This document shows, one piece after another, positions 22,721 to 35,039 of a DNA stretch of 64,000 bases. The stretch comes from Erythroxylum novogranatense. Its lineage: Eukaryota; Streptophyta; Magnoliopsida; Malpighiales; Erythroxylaceae. The notes beneath the pieces are model-generated. The model saw only the letters and a program-made list of their open reading frames with translations. It had not been told where the DNA came from and made no database searches. Location: NCBI GenBank assembly GCA_029891385.1, contig CM057224.1, positions 4,836,001 to 4,900,000 of the forward strand, written 5' to 3'. Positions within the stretch are counted from its first letter, which is position 1, and every line of letters begins with the position of its first letter. The position numbers and the translations under genes were made by a program.

Positions 22721-23010
22721 CCTTATGCTTCAAGACTACGCCTTCTCACCGGTGAAGTAGCGACTTTGCAATTTATGAAGCTACAATATCGATAAATATC
22801 CTCATATCCAAGTCTGCACTACAAAAAAAATAGCCAAATACTGAACCATCAGTACAAAAAAAAAACCTTATGCTTCAAGACTACGCCTTCTCCGGTGAAG
22901 TAGCGACTTTGCAATTTATGAAGCTACAATATCGATAAATATCCTCATATCCAAGTCCGCACTACAAAAAAAATAGCCAAATACTAAAACTCATCATAAA
23001 AAAAAATCCT
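22721..23010 (+). repeat. Tandem duplication, unit about 145 bp
   Basis: The segment CCTTATGCTTCAAGACTACG ... CCAAATACT begins at 22721 and again at 22866. Both units end in A-rich tracts. A related motif, CTCATATCCAAGTCT, recurs upstream near 22340 and 22640. No coding content is recognised. Confidence 0.75.
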
Positions 23011-23790
23011 AAAAGAAGATTTACAAGTAACAAAGGACAAAAGCAACATGAAGCAACTCTTTCGACAAAGAACAACAATCCACAAGAACGGCCAAACAAC
23101 AAATTTATGACAACCACGATATCGACACGTAGATAAGAGAGGATAAGAAAACGTTAAGAAGATTTACAAGTAACACGGCGAAACCTAAGACCAACTGAAA
23201 CCGTAATTTGTAAATCTTCTTTACGCAGCTTCTCATCTTCTCTTATCTACGTAACGATGTCGTGGTCATCGCAGCTATTGTTCCTGCGAAAGAGTATCAG
23301 TGTTCACCAATCAACAGCAACAACAGCTAGGACAACAGGAACAGAGGAAACCACTGATACTCTTTCGACAACAACAGCTACGACAACACGAACGGAGGAA
23401 ACCACTGATACTCTTTCGACAACAACAGCTGGAGAAAACAGAGGAACGCAAGGGCGTAGAGGAAAAACAAAGAGAGAGAAAGGACACAACATGAATGAAG
23501 AGATATGAACACATATAAGCGGTGACAAGCGGCACGATCATTGGTGATCGTCGACAAAATATTACAATGTAAGATTGCGTCTCAAGATTGAAGATTGTGT
23601 TAGAAGATTGCGTGTATATCGCGCGCGAAGAAACAACATTCAATAAACAGTCTGGATTAAATAAATGGACGAAGAAGGAGATCTGACTGAATATAGGCCG
23701 TCAGATTACATGAAAAAGCAGAAAATGTAAATCGCTGGATTAAATGGACGAAGCAGATCTGACTGAATATAGGCCGTCAGATTAAATGAA

Positions 23791-23827
23791 CGAATGGGAT
23801 GGATTGCATGGTCGTCCATCCCATTCG
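23791..23827. repeat. Perfect hairpin, 13-bp arms, 11-nt loop, copy 2
   Basis: CGAATGGGATGGA (23791-23803) and TCCATCCCATTCG (23815-23827) are perfect inverted repeats around TTGCATGGTCG. The sequence that follows is CTCTTAGTATATATACTTAA. Confidence 0.9.
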
Positions 23828-24248
23828 CTCTTAGTATATATACTTAACGAACGGAGGAAACCACTGATACTCTTTCGACAACAACAGCTGGAGAAAGCAG
23901 AGGAACGCAAGGGCGTAAAGGAAAAACAAAGAGAGAGAAAGGACACAACATGAATGAAGAGATATGAACACATATAAGCGGTGATAAGGCACGATTGGGC
24001 GATCGTCTGCATGCGTCGCTGACAAAATATTACAACGTAAGATTGCGTCGAAGATTGAAGATTGTGTCAAGATTATGTATATCGCGCGAAGAAACAACAT
24101 TCAATAAACGATGCGGATTAAATAAATGGATGAAGAAGGAGATCTGATCAATATAGGCCGCCGATTACATGAAAAGCGTAAAATGTAAATCATTGGATTA
24201 AATGGACGAAGCAGATCTGACTGAATATAGGCCGTCAGATTAAATGAA

Positions 24249-24285
24249 CGAATGGGATGGATTGCATGGTCGTCCATCCCATTCG
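24249..24285. repeat. Perfect hairpin, 13-bp arms, 11-nt loop, copy 3
   Basis: Identical to the hairpin at 23791-23827, with the same downstream CTCTTAGTATATATACTTAA. It marks the end of the second 459-bp unit and of the whole repeat block; unrelated AT-rich sequence follows. Confidence 0.9.
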
Positions 24286-24349
24286 CTCTTAGTATATATA
24301 CTTAATGAGTATTGCCACTGTATTGTCAAAAAGTGCATTGGCTTATTTC

Positions 24350-25392
24350 TAAAGGAACATAATACCTCCATTTGCCTAAAACCTTCATTAATAACTCAAG
24401 TCATAACTTGCAAAAACATATTTTGGTTTAACAAATCAACATTATTTACTGCGCATTCCCTTACCTTAGCTTCTTGGCTTTCTTCTCCCACATTTTGAAC
24501 AATATACATAAGAAAATTTTCTTTTTAAACTTGTGCCTCGGAACATACTTTTCATCACACTAAAAGTATAGTCTTTTAGCCTCCATTCATCCTAATCTTT
24601 GCTAGTGTTAGTTAATTTTAGGCCAATAGTTTTAGTTATTTAATTTGATGAGATTGGGTATGTAAAATTACTAATAAATACCTATTAACATTAGATACAC
24701 CTCCCTAATGACTTCTCATAGTTGTCTTATAGAGGTGTTAATTGTTGGACTCTAGCAAATTTATTCATTATTATAAGTTCGATGGATTTAATAACTTCAT
24801 AGCTCATTCAATGTTATGTGTAAATCTTTTCAAGAGTACACTTACCAAACAAGGTTTATGAATAATCAAATTATAAGAAAAAACATCAAATTTGGCATAA
24901 TATTCTTTCAACGAATTGTTTGAAGTAGTTCCTTCAAGTCTCCAACCTGATCAATATAATTGTTTCTCTAAAACATTGCTCTAAGGGCAAGATATATTCC
25001 CTTAAGTTTAAAACCAAGTCAATCTTTTCTTAATATATAATTAATGCCATAGTAAAACTTCTTAATTCAGTTATATTATTATGATCTTCACCTTAGGAGT
25101 TGGAGGATGGAAAAAAAAGAACCCATTTTTTAACTTTCTTGTCGTCAAAATGAGGAAACTACAACCTAGTTAGAACCATATAATCTAGATGCGAAGATGA
25201 TTAAGATTGGTTGGTTTGTAACCTTTCCACTACAATACTCATTTGTTTTTATAAGCACATTTGTGGAAGTTATTGCATCATCAGTTCCAATTCATTCAAT
25301 TCTCTCTTATATTTTACCTCTAGCTCTTTAATCTGCAACTCTATAATTTCTTTAAATGTTCTTTAGTCTTGTGATTGGGTTCCTTCTGCCAT
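24350..25392 (-). pseudogene. Ty3-gypsy gag, decayed
   Basis: The minus strand from the ATG at 25392 reads MAEGTQSQD, then KEIIELQIKELEVKYKREL and FPHFDDKKVKKWV. This is the N-terminal pattern of plant gypsy gag, with a coiled-coil-like helix followed by the FPxFDG..xxW motif. Further on, W/YQEKIDLVLN, LREYILPLEQCF and a region near 24610-24520 resembling (T/S)CDEKYVPRHK are consistent with gag and its CCHC knuckle, here degraded. Gag forms the retrotransposon particle. There are many TAG/TAA stops, several at positions where CAG or CAA would be expected, a pattern typical of C-to-T decay. Protease and pol were not found downstream, where the repeat block at 24308 begins. Confidence 0.55.
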
Positions 25393-26800
25393 CTCATATC
25401 TCCATAAGTTAAACATAATTTATTACTCTATTACTAATTTGATTCAACCATAATGAAAACTAATTTCAATCAATTTAAAACATAAAATTTGAGAGAATAT
25501 GTAAAGAAAAAGAGGACAAATAAAATAAAAGAGAGACAATTTAACCAAATTAAAATATATTATTAACAACCATCAATAACTTTCTCAAAAAAATTGGTAG
25601 TTATATACTTTTGTTACAAATTGAATAATCTACAACCAAAACATTTTATTTATGATATTTTCCTTAGAATCATGACAACATTGTTTTTCTTTATCTTTTT
25701 CACTCCTTTAGCTTTTACGCCACAACTCTCTTTCTCATCACCATATATCCCTTTTTCTTTATATTAACTTGTATTATTATATAAAAAATACAACAAAACA
25801 AACATGCCCTAAATAAATTAGTACCATCATTTGTGCTCCAGTTATAATGAGACGTATAAATTGTTGATCATGACAAAAGTAATTTGGAGCCTTTGTGCTA
25901 ATCTCAGAAGTGAGAATATCTAAAGTATAACCTATATTGTTTGATAAAAACCTCATAGCTCTTTCAAATTCTAGAGATGTTGAAGGTATGATCAATACTT
26001 TACCTAAATCCTTTTTACATTAGCTTTTATAATATAATCCTCTTTTCAGTACCACTTCTAATTCATTTCTCATTTACCTAACTTTCAAATTTGATGCCTA
26101 CGTATAGCTAAATAGACCATGATCAAGTTAATTGATCATACTTTTCTTTCCTTAAGATTTGGAGTGATTTGATTCCCTTCATATATACTTTTGGGTTCAT
26201 GATTACACTCTTAATTCTTGATGAAAAACTTGTGTAGTTCTTGTTAGTAGGCTTATGGTTGAAAACCATATGGTTATATCTCATTTAAATATCAGAAGAC
26301 ACTCTTTTTGAATTACAACTTTTATTAAGCCATCATTTTTTACAAACCATAAAATTAACCTTACTACTTTGTGCTTAACTAAACTTTCAAAACCTAGTGA
26401 ACCTGCTTTCTTTTTAATAATTTGGTTTACATATGTTAAGATCTTTGATATAATAGTTCATCAATTATTTTCCAACCAAGATAAGTTTTGAAACTTCTTA
26501 TATCATACATATAATTCTTACTAAAGGATCACTATCGATAAACTTTTCTTACAAGTTAAAATACAAAATAAGTTTGATATGGAGGTTTTCATTCTTAGGT
26601 TTGGAGGAAATTTAAGGGATTTGGGTAAGACATCATATTTAATAATCATAAATTTCATCTCCATATATATATACTATATTATTCACCTCTAAAATAACAA
26701 TCACAGTTACAAGTTAATGTCTTTAATAATTTCAACAAGATATTTTAGAACAAACAAAGTTTTAAGTTAAGGTAAAGGCTAAAGGTGCAATTTTTGACAC
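25393..26800. other. AT-rich sequence without recognised genes
   Basis: No protein motif, repeat end or RNA gene recognised on either strand. It could include the 5' non-coding part of the gypsy element at 24.35-25.39 kb, but I found no LTR or primer site to support that. Confidence 0.5.
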
Positions 26801-26941
26801 TAACAGCCTGTTTGGTAGAATGGAATATCCATTCCAAAGATAAGGCATTCCTAATATATTCCTAACAAAGCGTTTGGTTTAAAAATGGACGCGGAATAAG
26901 TAAGCATTTGGTTTACTTATTCTTAAAAATTGGAGAATAGA

Positions 26942-29197
26942 TGTAGCACCCCACTCCCGACGAGACCCGAACCCGATATCCATGGTGATATCCGAGCCCG
27001 TGACCCGCGAGGGTGGCGTACTAGAACACTCGCTCAGAAAATCGGTACATTACTTTCTATAACAAATGCGCGGAATTCTATACTCAATTTTTGGTACTTA
27101 TTCAATCCCGTCCAAAAGGATACACTCATTTTCAAAAGCCACTTAGGTCAATTTTACAAATACATAATAAACACTTTAGTACAAAAGTAAAGACGTGCAA
27201 TGCAGACACGAACCGATCCCGACTTCTGACCTTCACTTGAATCCTGCGCCATACTCCCGTTTGCTAATCGGGTACTCTTCGATTCTGAAAATAATTGCAA
27301 TATTGGGTGAGTTTGCGAACTCGGTGAGAAACCATCATCGATGGTTCACTCAAATCATGCATTACGCAAATCAAATGCAAAGACGCGACATAGTAATAAC
27401 AATTAACGATATTATATAACGATTATACGAGTCTATAATAGTTTGCTACGATGATACGATATCATTAGCAATAATACTGATGGCGTAGAACAGTTCACAT
27501 AACGATGTACGATGATCTATAATAGTTTGCTACAAGATACTCTGATATCATTAGCAATAATGATGGCGTAGAACAGTTCACATAACGAAGGTATGATGAG
27601 TCTATATCAAGATATCTGATGTCGGAATAACATTTCATAGCATAGAAACGGTTTACTGATATTACATCACAATTTACATAAATCATGGCATCGCATACCA
27701 AAGAATCGTCACACAATTTGGCGATTCGATCGATCATGTATATGATGCATATGAGACTCTTTCCGGTTATTCGATGTTGTGCCCAAGTGCTCGACAAGAA
27801 AGCAGATGGGGGCGCGTCGTGATTTCTCCCTCGGGCTAAGCCTTGACAAGACGATGTTTCGAGCTCTGGGCTCTTTTCAAAGAAATTAGCAACTTGGGTC
27901 ACGATCCTTTATCGATCATGCATTTATGCATGCGATGCGATGTTCAAGAATTCATATTCAAGAGCTCAAGATATGGCTATAAAAGCCCGGTAGTGTATCT
28001 CTCAGTAACTTACAGTAATTCAGTATTCAGTGATTCAGTAATCCAATCCAATACAGTAAACATTTAGACACTCAAGAATTTGAGAAACCAACTAGGTTAC
28101 TCACATTACTTCGAGCTATTGCACGAAGTCCCAAAGAATGTCCGTGGAACGACGATCCAATCGGTGCCTCTATAACATGCGACAAGATCCCCATTACTAA
28201 TCGCTCAATTAAACGATGACAAGAATGCATATGTCTCTATGAAATTATGTCCATTAAGTACAATCCAATCCAATAAAATAGTTCCTCGCCACGACCTCGC
28301 GGCATACGCCATGACGAAAGAGGCACGCCGCCAAGCGGCGTGAAACACGCCGCCATGGTGTCGCGTCCCTCAGGGTTTCGCCATGACGTCTTGCTGCCTA
28401 CGTCGCGACCAATACATTTAACTCAATTCAATTTTATTCGTCATGACGAAGCCCTAACGCCGATGCTCGTCGCGACGTCACGAACCAGTCGTCTTCTCCG
28501 ATCGATTTCACCATTTCTCTCACTAAAACGCCCATTAACACCTCAACTACTCAATCAACCACAATAAAAGCCATAGATGTAATAAAAATAAGTAATAACA
28601 ACATTGAAGCCATTAAAGCTACCAATCACTCAATCGATCGCAAACCCTAAAATCTTTCTCAACACCGTCGATCTCCTCCCTCAAGCCTCAATCCACTTCA
28701 TTTCCACAATAATCACAATAAACCGCTTAGCTTAACACAATAGGAGGAAACCACAAGAAGAAACAACGATCCTCACCTATGAAGAAGGATCAAGATCACC
28801 GTGGAGAGGAAGAAGAGAAACTCGCAAATGCCTTAGCCAATTTTTCCCCAAATTTCTCAACCCTAGGTATTTATAGACTAGTCTCCTTATCATCCAAATT
28901 TCAGCCTCTAAATTTCAATGGCTCAAGATATTTATTTCCTATCAGTCCACTCTAACTTTTCCATTGCCATCGGACAGTTCTTTCAAGATTATATCTGATC
29001 ACCGGTCCTCCAATATTTCCTCCGGGCATTATCTCCTAATTTCCCGTAAATCTCCTATAAGCCACTATAAAATACCGCTTACACTTAAATTATTCTAAAT
29101 CAATCATTTGAACCCAATTACTCACTCAATCATATTCCGATTCGCTTAGTCTCTATATTACCAAAATACCTTTCTTGTGATAGAATTGGATGTTACA
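26942..29197 (-). repeat. LARD 3' LTR (left copy)
   Basis: 2,256 bp, starting TGTAACATCC at 29197 and ending GGTGCTACA at 26942 on the minus strand. It includes a TATA box, a GC-rich minirepeat module (about 28290-28420, CGCCGCC/GGCGTG motifs), an intron-like segment bounded by GTGAGTAACC and TTTTCAG, two small hairpins near 27308-27346, and a duplicated unit of about 90-110 bp at 27430-27600 (TATAATAGTTTGCTAC). Confidence 0.9.
28869..28877 (-). promoter_or_regulatory. TATA box of the LARD LTR (left copy)
   Basis: The minus strand reads CTATAAATACC, the expected plant core promoter form. The same box is at about 33988-33996 in the other LTR. Transcription would start about 30 nt further along the minus strand. 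Confidence 0.6.
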
Positions 29198-29200
29198 ATT

Positions 29201-29210
29201 CACCCTCCTA
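29201..29210 (-). other. Polypurine tract of the LARD
   Basis: Minus-strand TAGGAGGGTG lies a few bases before the LTR start at 29197, preceded by CGAGGACGAAATTT (about 29221-29234). Confidence 0.75.
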
Positions 29211-32037
29211 ATTAAAATTTCGTCCTCGAAATTTCATATACAATAGATCTCGATATAAGGAATTAACCCGCTCCCTTCTATTCTCGATTCTCACTCACAT
29301 CTTTATAATTAATCGCATCGACCTCACATTCGGTACATCGAAACACATCTATCGATCTTAACACTTATTATTCCAAATCCATAAAACATTTTACCGATCT
29401 ATTTACACATTTTGTCACTTAATTGCATTGATTCTCAATTTTCACAACACACTACAATACACAATCGTAACACTATCGCACAATTTCACGCTTCATTATA
29501 ATCACAATTTAACCATATCACCGAGCAATTCTCACAATTCACTTCCTCTCATGCATTGCCACTTTACACATATGAGGCGACGCCTTTCACACTATCACAA
29601 TGTATCACTCACAACACAAATCCGATGCTTAATGTAAACAAATTCCCATTTATGATATTGTTGATCGAGCATTTTCACTGTCCCAATTCGGGCACTTTTC
29701 ACACTGATCACATTTTCGGCAAGCAGGAGAGCCCTCCGGGTATGCACTACTGCCCACTCACATAAGGGATAGGAGAGCCCTCTGGGTATGCACTATTCCC
29801 TTTTACACTAATCGCATTCTTGGCAAGTAGGAGAGCCCTCTGGGTATGCACTACTGCCGTTATGGCCTTAGGCCGTTTCACTGATATCGAGCTCAAAGCT
29901 CTGATCACTAAGCTCTAGCCACAACAGTTTAATTACTGTTTATTATTGTACTAAGCATTTACTCACATTTACACAGCCACTAGCACTTATCGACATATAT
30001 CTAGCACTTCACTCGCTTATCACAGTTGGAACGCTACTTATAACTTTATACACTCAATCACAGTCACAAATGTTCACATTTGCACAATCAATCACATGTA
30101 TCTCATTTTACTACACTTATCATATTCGAACATTATTCAGGTCTCAAAGACATTTATCTCACCGCTATACTCACTCACACTTGCACAATCACTAACACAT
30201 ATATTTATATATCACTTTACTCGCTTGTCACAATCGTAGCACTTACTCACAATTGTATACACCGATTCTCAATCACAAGTATTCACATTTATATATACAA
30301 CACACTTGGTGCAATCACTAACACTTATCACATTTAACTCATTCATTTCACATTTATATCACTCACTTTTATACTTTCAAACACAACACAAACATATACA
30401 ACTCTATTTTCTTTTCACATTTGCGCTTAACATTCCCTTGATATTCAATAATTCTCTTACACAATCAGAGTCATCTCATCAACATAATGTACACATTTTC
30501 AGTAACATATGGTATCTCTTACACTTGAGTCTTCACTAGGATGAGGACTCCAAAAATTAACTTTCACTTCATTTCAAAGTGTATCTCTTCAATGGTCACT
30601 CTCAAGTCAAATTATCGGATCAAACCTTATCACTCATTAACACTGTTCATAAAATCTTGTCAATCAACTATCTCTCCTCACTATCGATCAGTCACTCTTA
30701 TTCCAATAGGAGCGCTTCATGCCATGCCTTACAAGATTATAACATTCCTTATGATGAGGCTCTACAGAGCATTTAAATAATGTCATTTACTTTAATATCT
30801 TGAACGCATCGCTATAATCATCACATCATATCTGAATATACACTTACATCAGTTTACCCATTAGTAGCCTATACTACTAAGGACACTTTAATCTCATTTA
30901 ATTCTCAATAACCTTTCTCTTTTTGGTACCAGCTCTCGATCATTAATAGTCTCACTTCTTTCTCAATTGATCACTACAAACATTCTCGTGCCTTGCCCTA
31001 ACTCATCTCGAGCTTGGGGCCACAGGAATAATAATCGGGGCTTATTTAATAGGCCACCTAATTTCCTCCTATAACATATTCACGCATATTATTCACTTAT
31101 GCCCAATCATTTCACCCATAAGGGTGATCCCACTATCAAATGTACACTTCCAAAGGAAATCAAATCAACTCAACAACTTTCCTTTTTGCACCCGACCTCG
31201 CATGAGAGGATCGAATACAATCTCTATTCATTTCCAATTGATCACTATAAACACTTTCATTCTATAAGAATCGAACGGCAATTATCCACTAACTCATTAA
31301 TTTATTCTCATGCCATTTCACAATTAAGACACTTACGCTCCATATTTTCACTTGTCACGGGCTCCATGATTAGGTGTGTATTCACTTGACAAATCACCAA
31401 ACCTATTCACTCTTTCACCGCTATTATCGATATTTTACACTTTAATCTTTTCATAATTGTCTCATACTCACGAACTTTTCACACTCAACTCAATATCATC
31501 ACAGATATACAGTCATTCTTGATTTCTTACTAAGATAATTGATTCTCACCATAAATCATGATTTATAACTCTCATCACGTAATCAATCCCAATTGCAACT
31601 TCTATAACATAGAACACTTTATTTTTCATCCACAATATACACTTGAACTCTTTTCATTTTCATCATATTTCTATTCTCATTTTCCTCTCTCAATCCATAA
31701 CTATCACTTTATTTCTATTTCACATTCCAAAAGTATACTCAGCAGAACTCTCATAGTGCATTTCATACTATAAATCACGATACCAAGACACAAATCTTCA
31801 CTTATCAAATCAAACCATATACTCTTTTCGGTTTCATGATGTACACAACTTCCTTTTATTACATTCTCACACATTATCATTTTCCTCACTATCTCTAATC
31901 GCTTAAACGACTGATACATGCTCATGCATGTGACTCATATGCTAGACTAGGGATCAGTTGTCACTGTCTGCTATGACACGACTTAGATGCATGCACTTGA
32001 CACATTTTTCTCAGAACGCCCATGTAAGATTGTACTT

Positions 32038-32050
32038 GGGCTCGATACCA
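32038..32050 (-). other. Primer-binding site (initiator tRNA-Met type)
   Basis: The minus strand reads TGGTATCGAGCCC four bases after the 5' LTR end at 32055. This matches the tRNA-iMet complement TGGTATCAGAGC apart from one missing A. The position is right for minus-strand priming. Confidence 0.75.
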
Positions 32051-32054
32051 TAAA

Positions 32055-34327
32055 TGTAGCACCCACTCCCGACGAGACCCAACCCGATATCCATGGTGAT
32101 ATCCGAGCCGTGACCAGCGAGGGTGGCGATTAGAACACTCGCCGTAAAATCGGTGCATTACTTTCTATAACAAATGCGCGAATTCTATACTCAATTTTGG
32201 TACTCATTCAATCCGTCCAAAAGGATACACTCATTTTCAAAAGCCACTTAGGTCAATTTTACAAATACATAATAAACACTTTAGTACAAAAGTAAAGACG
32301 TGCAATGCGATAACGAACCGATCCCGACTTCGACCTTCACTTGAATCTGCGCCATACTCCCGCTTTTGCTAACGGGTACTCTTCGATTCCTGAAAAATAA
32401 TTGCAATGTTGGGTGAGTTTGCGAACTCAGTGAGAAACCATCATCGATGGTTCACTCAAATCATGCATTACGCAAATCAAATGACAAAGACGACATAGTA
32501 ATAACAATTAACGATATATATAACAAAGGTACAGAGTCTATAATAGTTTGCTACAGTATACAGTATCATTAGCAATAATACAGTAGCGTAGAACAGTTCA
32601 CATAACGAAGTACGATGAGTCTATAATAGTTTGCTACATGATACGATATCATTAGCAATAATACTGATGGCGTAGAATAGTTCACATAACGATGTACGAT
32701 GAGTCTATATCAAGATACGATGTCGGTAATAACATTTCAAGAGCATAGAATGCTTTATGATTACATCACAATTTACAGTAAATCATGGCATCGCATACGA
32801 AGAATCGTCACACAATTTGGTAGTTCATCGACCATGTATATGATGCATATGAGACTCTTTCCGTTATTCAATGTTGTGCATGTTGCTCACCAAGAAATGC
32901 TGGGGGGGCTGCGTGTGATTTCGCCCTCGGGCTAAGCCCGACAAGATGCGAGGTTCGAGCTCTAGGCTCTTTTCAGTGAAATTAGCAACTTGGGTCACAG
33001 TCCTTTATCTGATCATGCATTTATGCATGCGATGCGATGTTCAAGAATTCAAGATTCAAGAGCTCAAGATATGGCTATAAAAGCCCAGTAGTGTATCTCT
33101 CAGTAACTTACAGTAATTCAGTATTCAGTGATTCAGTAATCCAATCCAATACAGTAAACATTTAGACACTCAAGAATTTGAGAAACCAACTAGGTTACTC
33201 ACCTGTTACTTCCAAGCTATTGCCTGGAAGTCCCAGCAATGTCCGTGGAACGACGATCCAACGGTGCCTCTATAACAGTACAGTACAGTCCATTACTAAT
33301 CGCTCAATTAAACAGTACAGTAATGCATATGTCTCTATGAAATTATGTCCAATTAAGTACAATCCAATCCAATAAAACAGTTCCTCATGACCTCGCAGCA
33401 TACCGCGACGAAGAGAGCACGCCGCGCGCAAGTGAAACACGCCGCCAGCGGCGTGAAACACGCCGCCAGGGCGTGTCTCTCCTCATGCTCGTCATGACGT
33501 CTTGCTGCCTACGTCGCGACCAATACATTTAACTCAATTCAATTTTATTCGTCGCGACGAAGCCCTAACGCTTCGATGCTCGTCGCGACGTGCGAAGACC
33601 AGGTCGTCTTCTCCGATCGATTTCCGACCATTTCTCTCACTAAAACGCCCATTAACACCTCAACTACTCAATCAACCACAATAAAAGCCATAGATGTAAT
33701 AAAATAAGTAATAACAACATTGAAGCCATTAAAGCTACCAATCATTTGAATCGATCGCAAACCCTAAAATCTTTCTCAACACCGTCGATCTCCTCCCTCA
33801 AGCCTCAATCCACTTCATTTCCACAATAATCACAATAAACCAGTTAGCTTAACACAATAGGAGGGAAACCACAAGAAGAAACAACGATCCTCACCTATGA
33901 AGAAGGATCGAAGATCACCGTGGAGAGGGAAGAAGAGAAACTCAAAATGCCTTAGCCAATTTTTCCCCAAATTTCTCAACCCTAGGTATTTATAGACCTA
34001 GGTCTCCTTATCAGTCCAAATTTCAGTCTCTAAATTTCAGTGGCTCAGCATATTTATTTCCTATCAGTCCACTCTAACTTTTCCATTGCCATCGGACAGT
34101 TCTTTCAGTACTATACAGTCAATCAGTCAGTCTCTCCAATATTTCCGATCCGGGCATTATCTCCTGAATTTCCCGGAAATCTCCTATAAGCCACTATAAA
34201 ATACCGCTTACACTTAAATTATTCTAAATCAATCATTTGAACCCAATTACTCACTCAATCATATTCCAATCGATTCGATCGGTCTATATTACCAAAATAC
34301 CTTGCCGATAAAGAATTAGATGTTACA
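32055..34327 (-). repeat. LARD 5' LTR (right copy)
   Basis: 2,273 bp, homologous to 26942-29197 along its full length. The splice-like signals are better preserved here: AACAG|GTGAGTAACC at 33202 and TTATTTTTCAG at 32390. The minirepeat module near 33420-33480 has an extra copy of GTGAAACACGCCGCCA relative to the other LTR. TATA box at about 33988-33996. Confidence 0.9.
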
Positions 34328-34913
34328 ATAGAGAAGCCCGCTATCAAGCTATCTTTACTTATTCGACGAATGGCTAATCCTCTGTTGTTCTTGTCGAAGA
34401 CAACTCTATCCTCTCACGTTGAAGGCTCCGAAACAAGTTATCCTTCTTTAACCTCTGAAACAACCTTCCATCTTCGACGTTGACACATCTTCGAGCCTTC
34501 GAAACTTCTTATCCTCTCACGTTCAAGCCTCCAAAATCTTCCACTTCTTCAACTGCATGATTCTCGAATCAAGCCCGTTTTTCCAATATCCTACACAAGT
34601 TCTTGATTCTAGGTAAGTATTTTGCATTGTTTCAATTGGGTGTGTCGAATGGGTGGGGGGCATTTTTTCATCTAGGTATTTCAATTGGGTGATGGGTGTC
34701 GAATAGATGGGGGGAAATTTTGTTCATCTGGGTATTTCAATTAGGTGATGAGTGTCAAATAGGTGGGGGGATTTTTTTCATCTAGGTATTTCAATTGGGT
34801 GATGGGTGTCGAATGAGTATTTCTCATTCGTCTTCTTTTTGTTGTTTTTATGCTTCTTGAGCAGTCACCTGATGTTTGTGTTTGTTAACAAAATGTGCTT
34901 TGAATTAATTACA

Positions 34914-34990
34914 GTTGGGTTCAACTGCCATTGACTTGAAGACAACAGAAGGTGTAGTGCTTGCTGTGGAGAAGTGCATCACCTTGTCAT
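34914..34990 (+). pseudogene. PAE: Captured exon fragment of the 20S proteasome alpha-5 subunit
   Basis: After an acceptor TTAATTACAG the sequence encodes LGSTAIDLKTTEGVVLAVEK and CIT. This corresponds closely to the conserved alpha-5 stretch LGSTAIGLKTKEGVVLAVEK-RIT, with changes G to D, K to T and R to C. Upstream sequence ending in the acceptor looks like retained intron. The protein match stops after about 25 residues; a partial 21-bp duplication (GCTGTGGAGAAGTGCAT at 34963 and 34990) follows, and the frame runs into unrelated sequence. The alpha-5 subunit is part of the outer ring of the 20S proteasome. Lying inside a PIF/Harbinger-like element, this is most simply a captured fragment. 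Nothing shows it is expressed. Confidence 0.7.
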
Positions 34991-35039
34991 TGCTGTGGAG
35001 AAGTGCATTACCTCGACATTTATTAGATTCCTTGAAATG

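Larger units (their letters stand above)
23391..24308 (+). repeat. 459-bp tandem duplication, each unit ending in a 13-bp hairpin
   Basis: Unit A (23391-23849) and unit B (23850-24308) are nearly identical, sharing AACGGAGGAAACCACTGATA at their starts and CGAATGGGATGGATTGCATG near their ends. The start of unit A overlaps a smaller array (about 57-bp period, 23330-23430) around ACCACTGATACTCTTTCGAC. The minus-strand Cys/Ser-rich frames here come from the repeat and are not taken as genes. The element type is unknown. Confidence 0.85.
29198..32054 (-). other. LARD internal region, non-coding
   Basis: 2.86 kb, strongly C/T/A-rich on the plus strand with few G. Three spaced copies of AGGAGAGCCCTC(T/C)GGGTATG lie at about 29726, 29771 and 29830. 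A degenerate tandem arrangement follows at about 29960-30340 (ACTCGCTTATCACA at 30011 and ACTCGCTTGTCACA at 30222). Open frames up to about 95 codons occur, but they reflect the biased composition and show no gag, protease, RT or integrase motif. Confidence 0.6.
26942..34327 (-). mobile_element. Ty3-gypsy-type LARD (non-coding LTR retrotransposon) with two LTRs
   Basis: Two long direct repeats (26942-29197 and 32055-34327) bound a 2.86-kb internal region, and the element is flanked by a perfect 5-bp target duplication ATAGA (26937-26941; 34328-34332). The LTRs end in TGTAACATCC / GGGTGCTACA on the minus strand. The primer site and polypurine tract both place the element on the minus strand. 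CGAGGACGAAATTT just before the polypurine tract is a common plant gypsy signature. No gag or pol motif is visible in the interior, so it must have been mobilised by another element. The LTR pair differs by many small indels. Confidence 0.85.

Noticed and set aside
23791..23840. Hairpin as the 3' terminus of a Helitron
   Set aside because: The sequence after the hairpin (GCTCTTAGT) does not give CTRR at the expected spacing, and no matching 5' TC end was found.
23304..24100. Minus-strand Cys/Ser-rich frames that look like secreted small proteins
   Set aside because: They are repeated with the 459-bp duplication and derive from tandem AACAACAGCT-type words; no consistent start or signal peptide context.
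29428..31773. Series of 60-96 codon plus-strand open frames in the LARD interior
   Set aside because: They follow from the G-poor, CAC/TCA-rich composition of the interior and lie antisense to the element; no domain motif.
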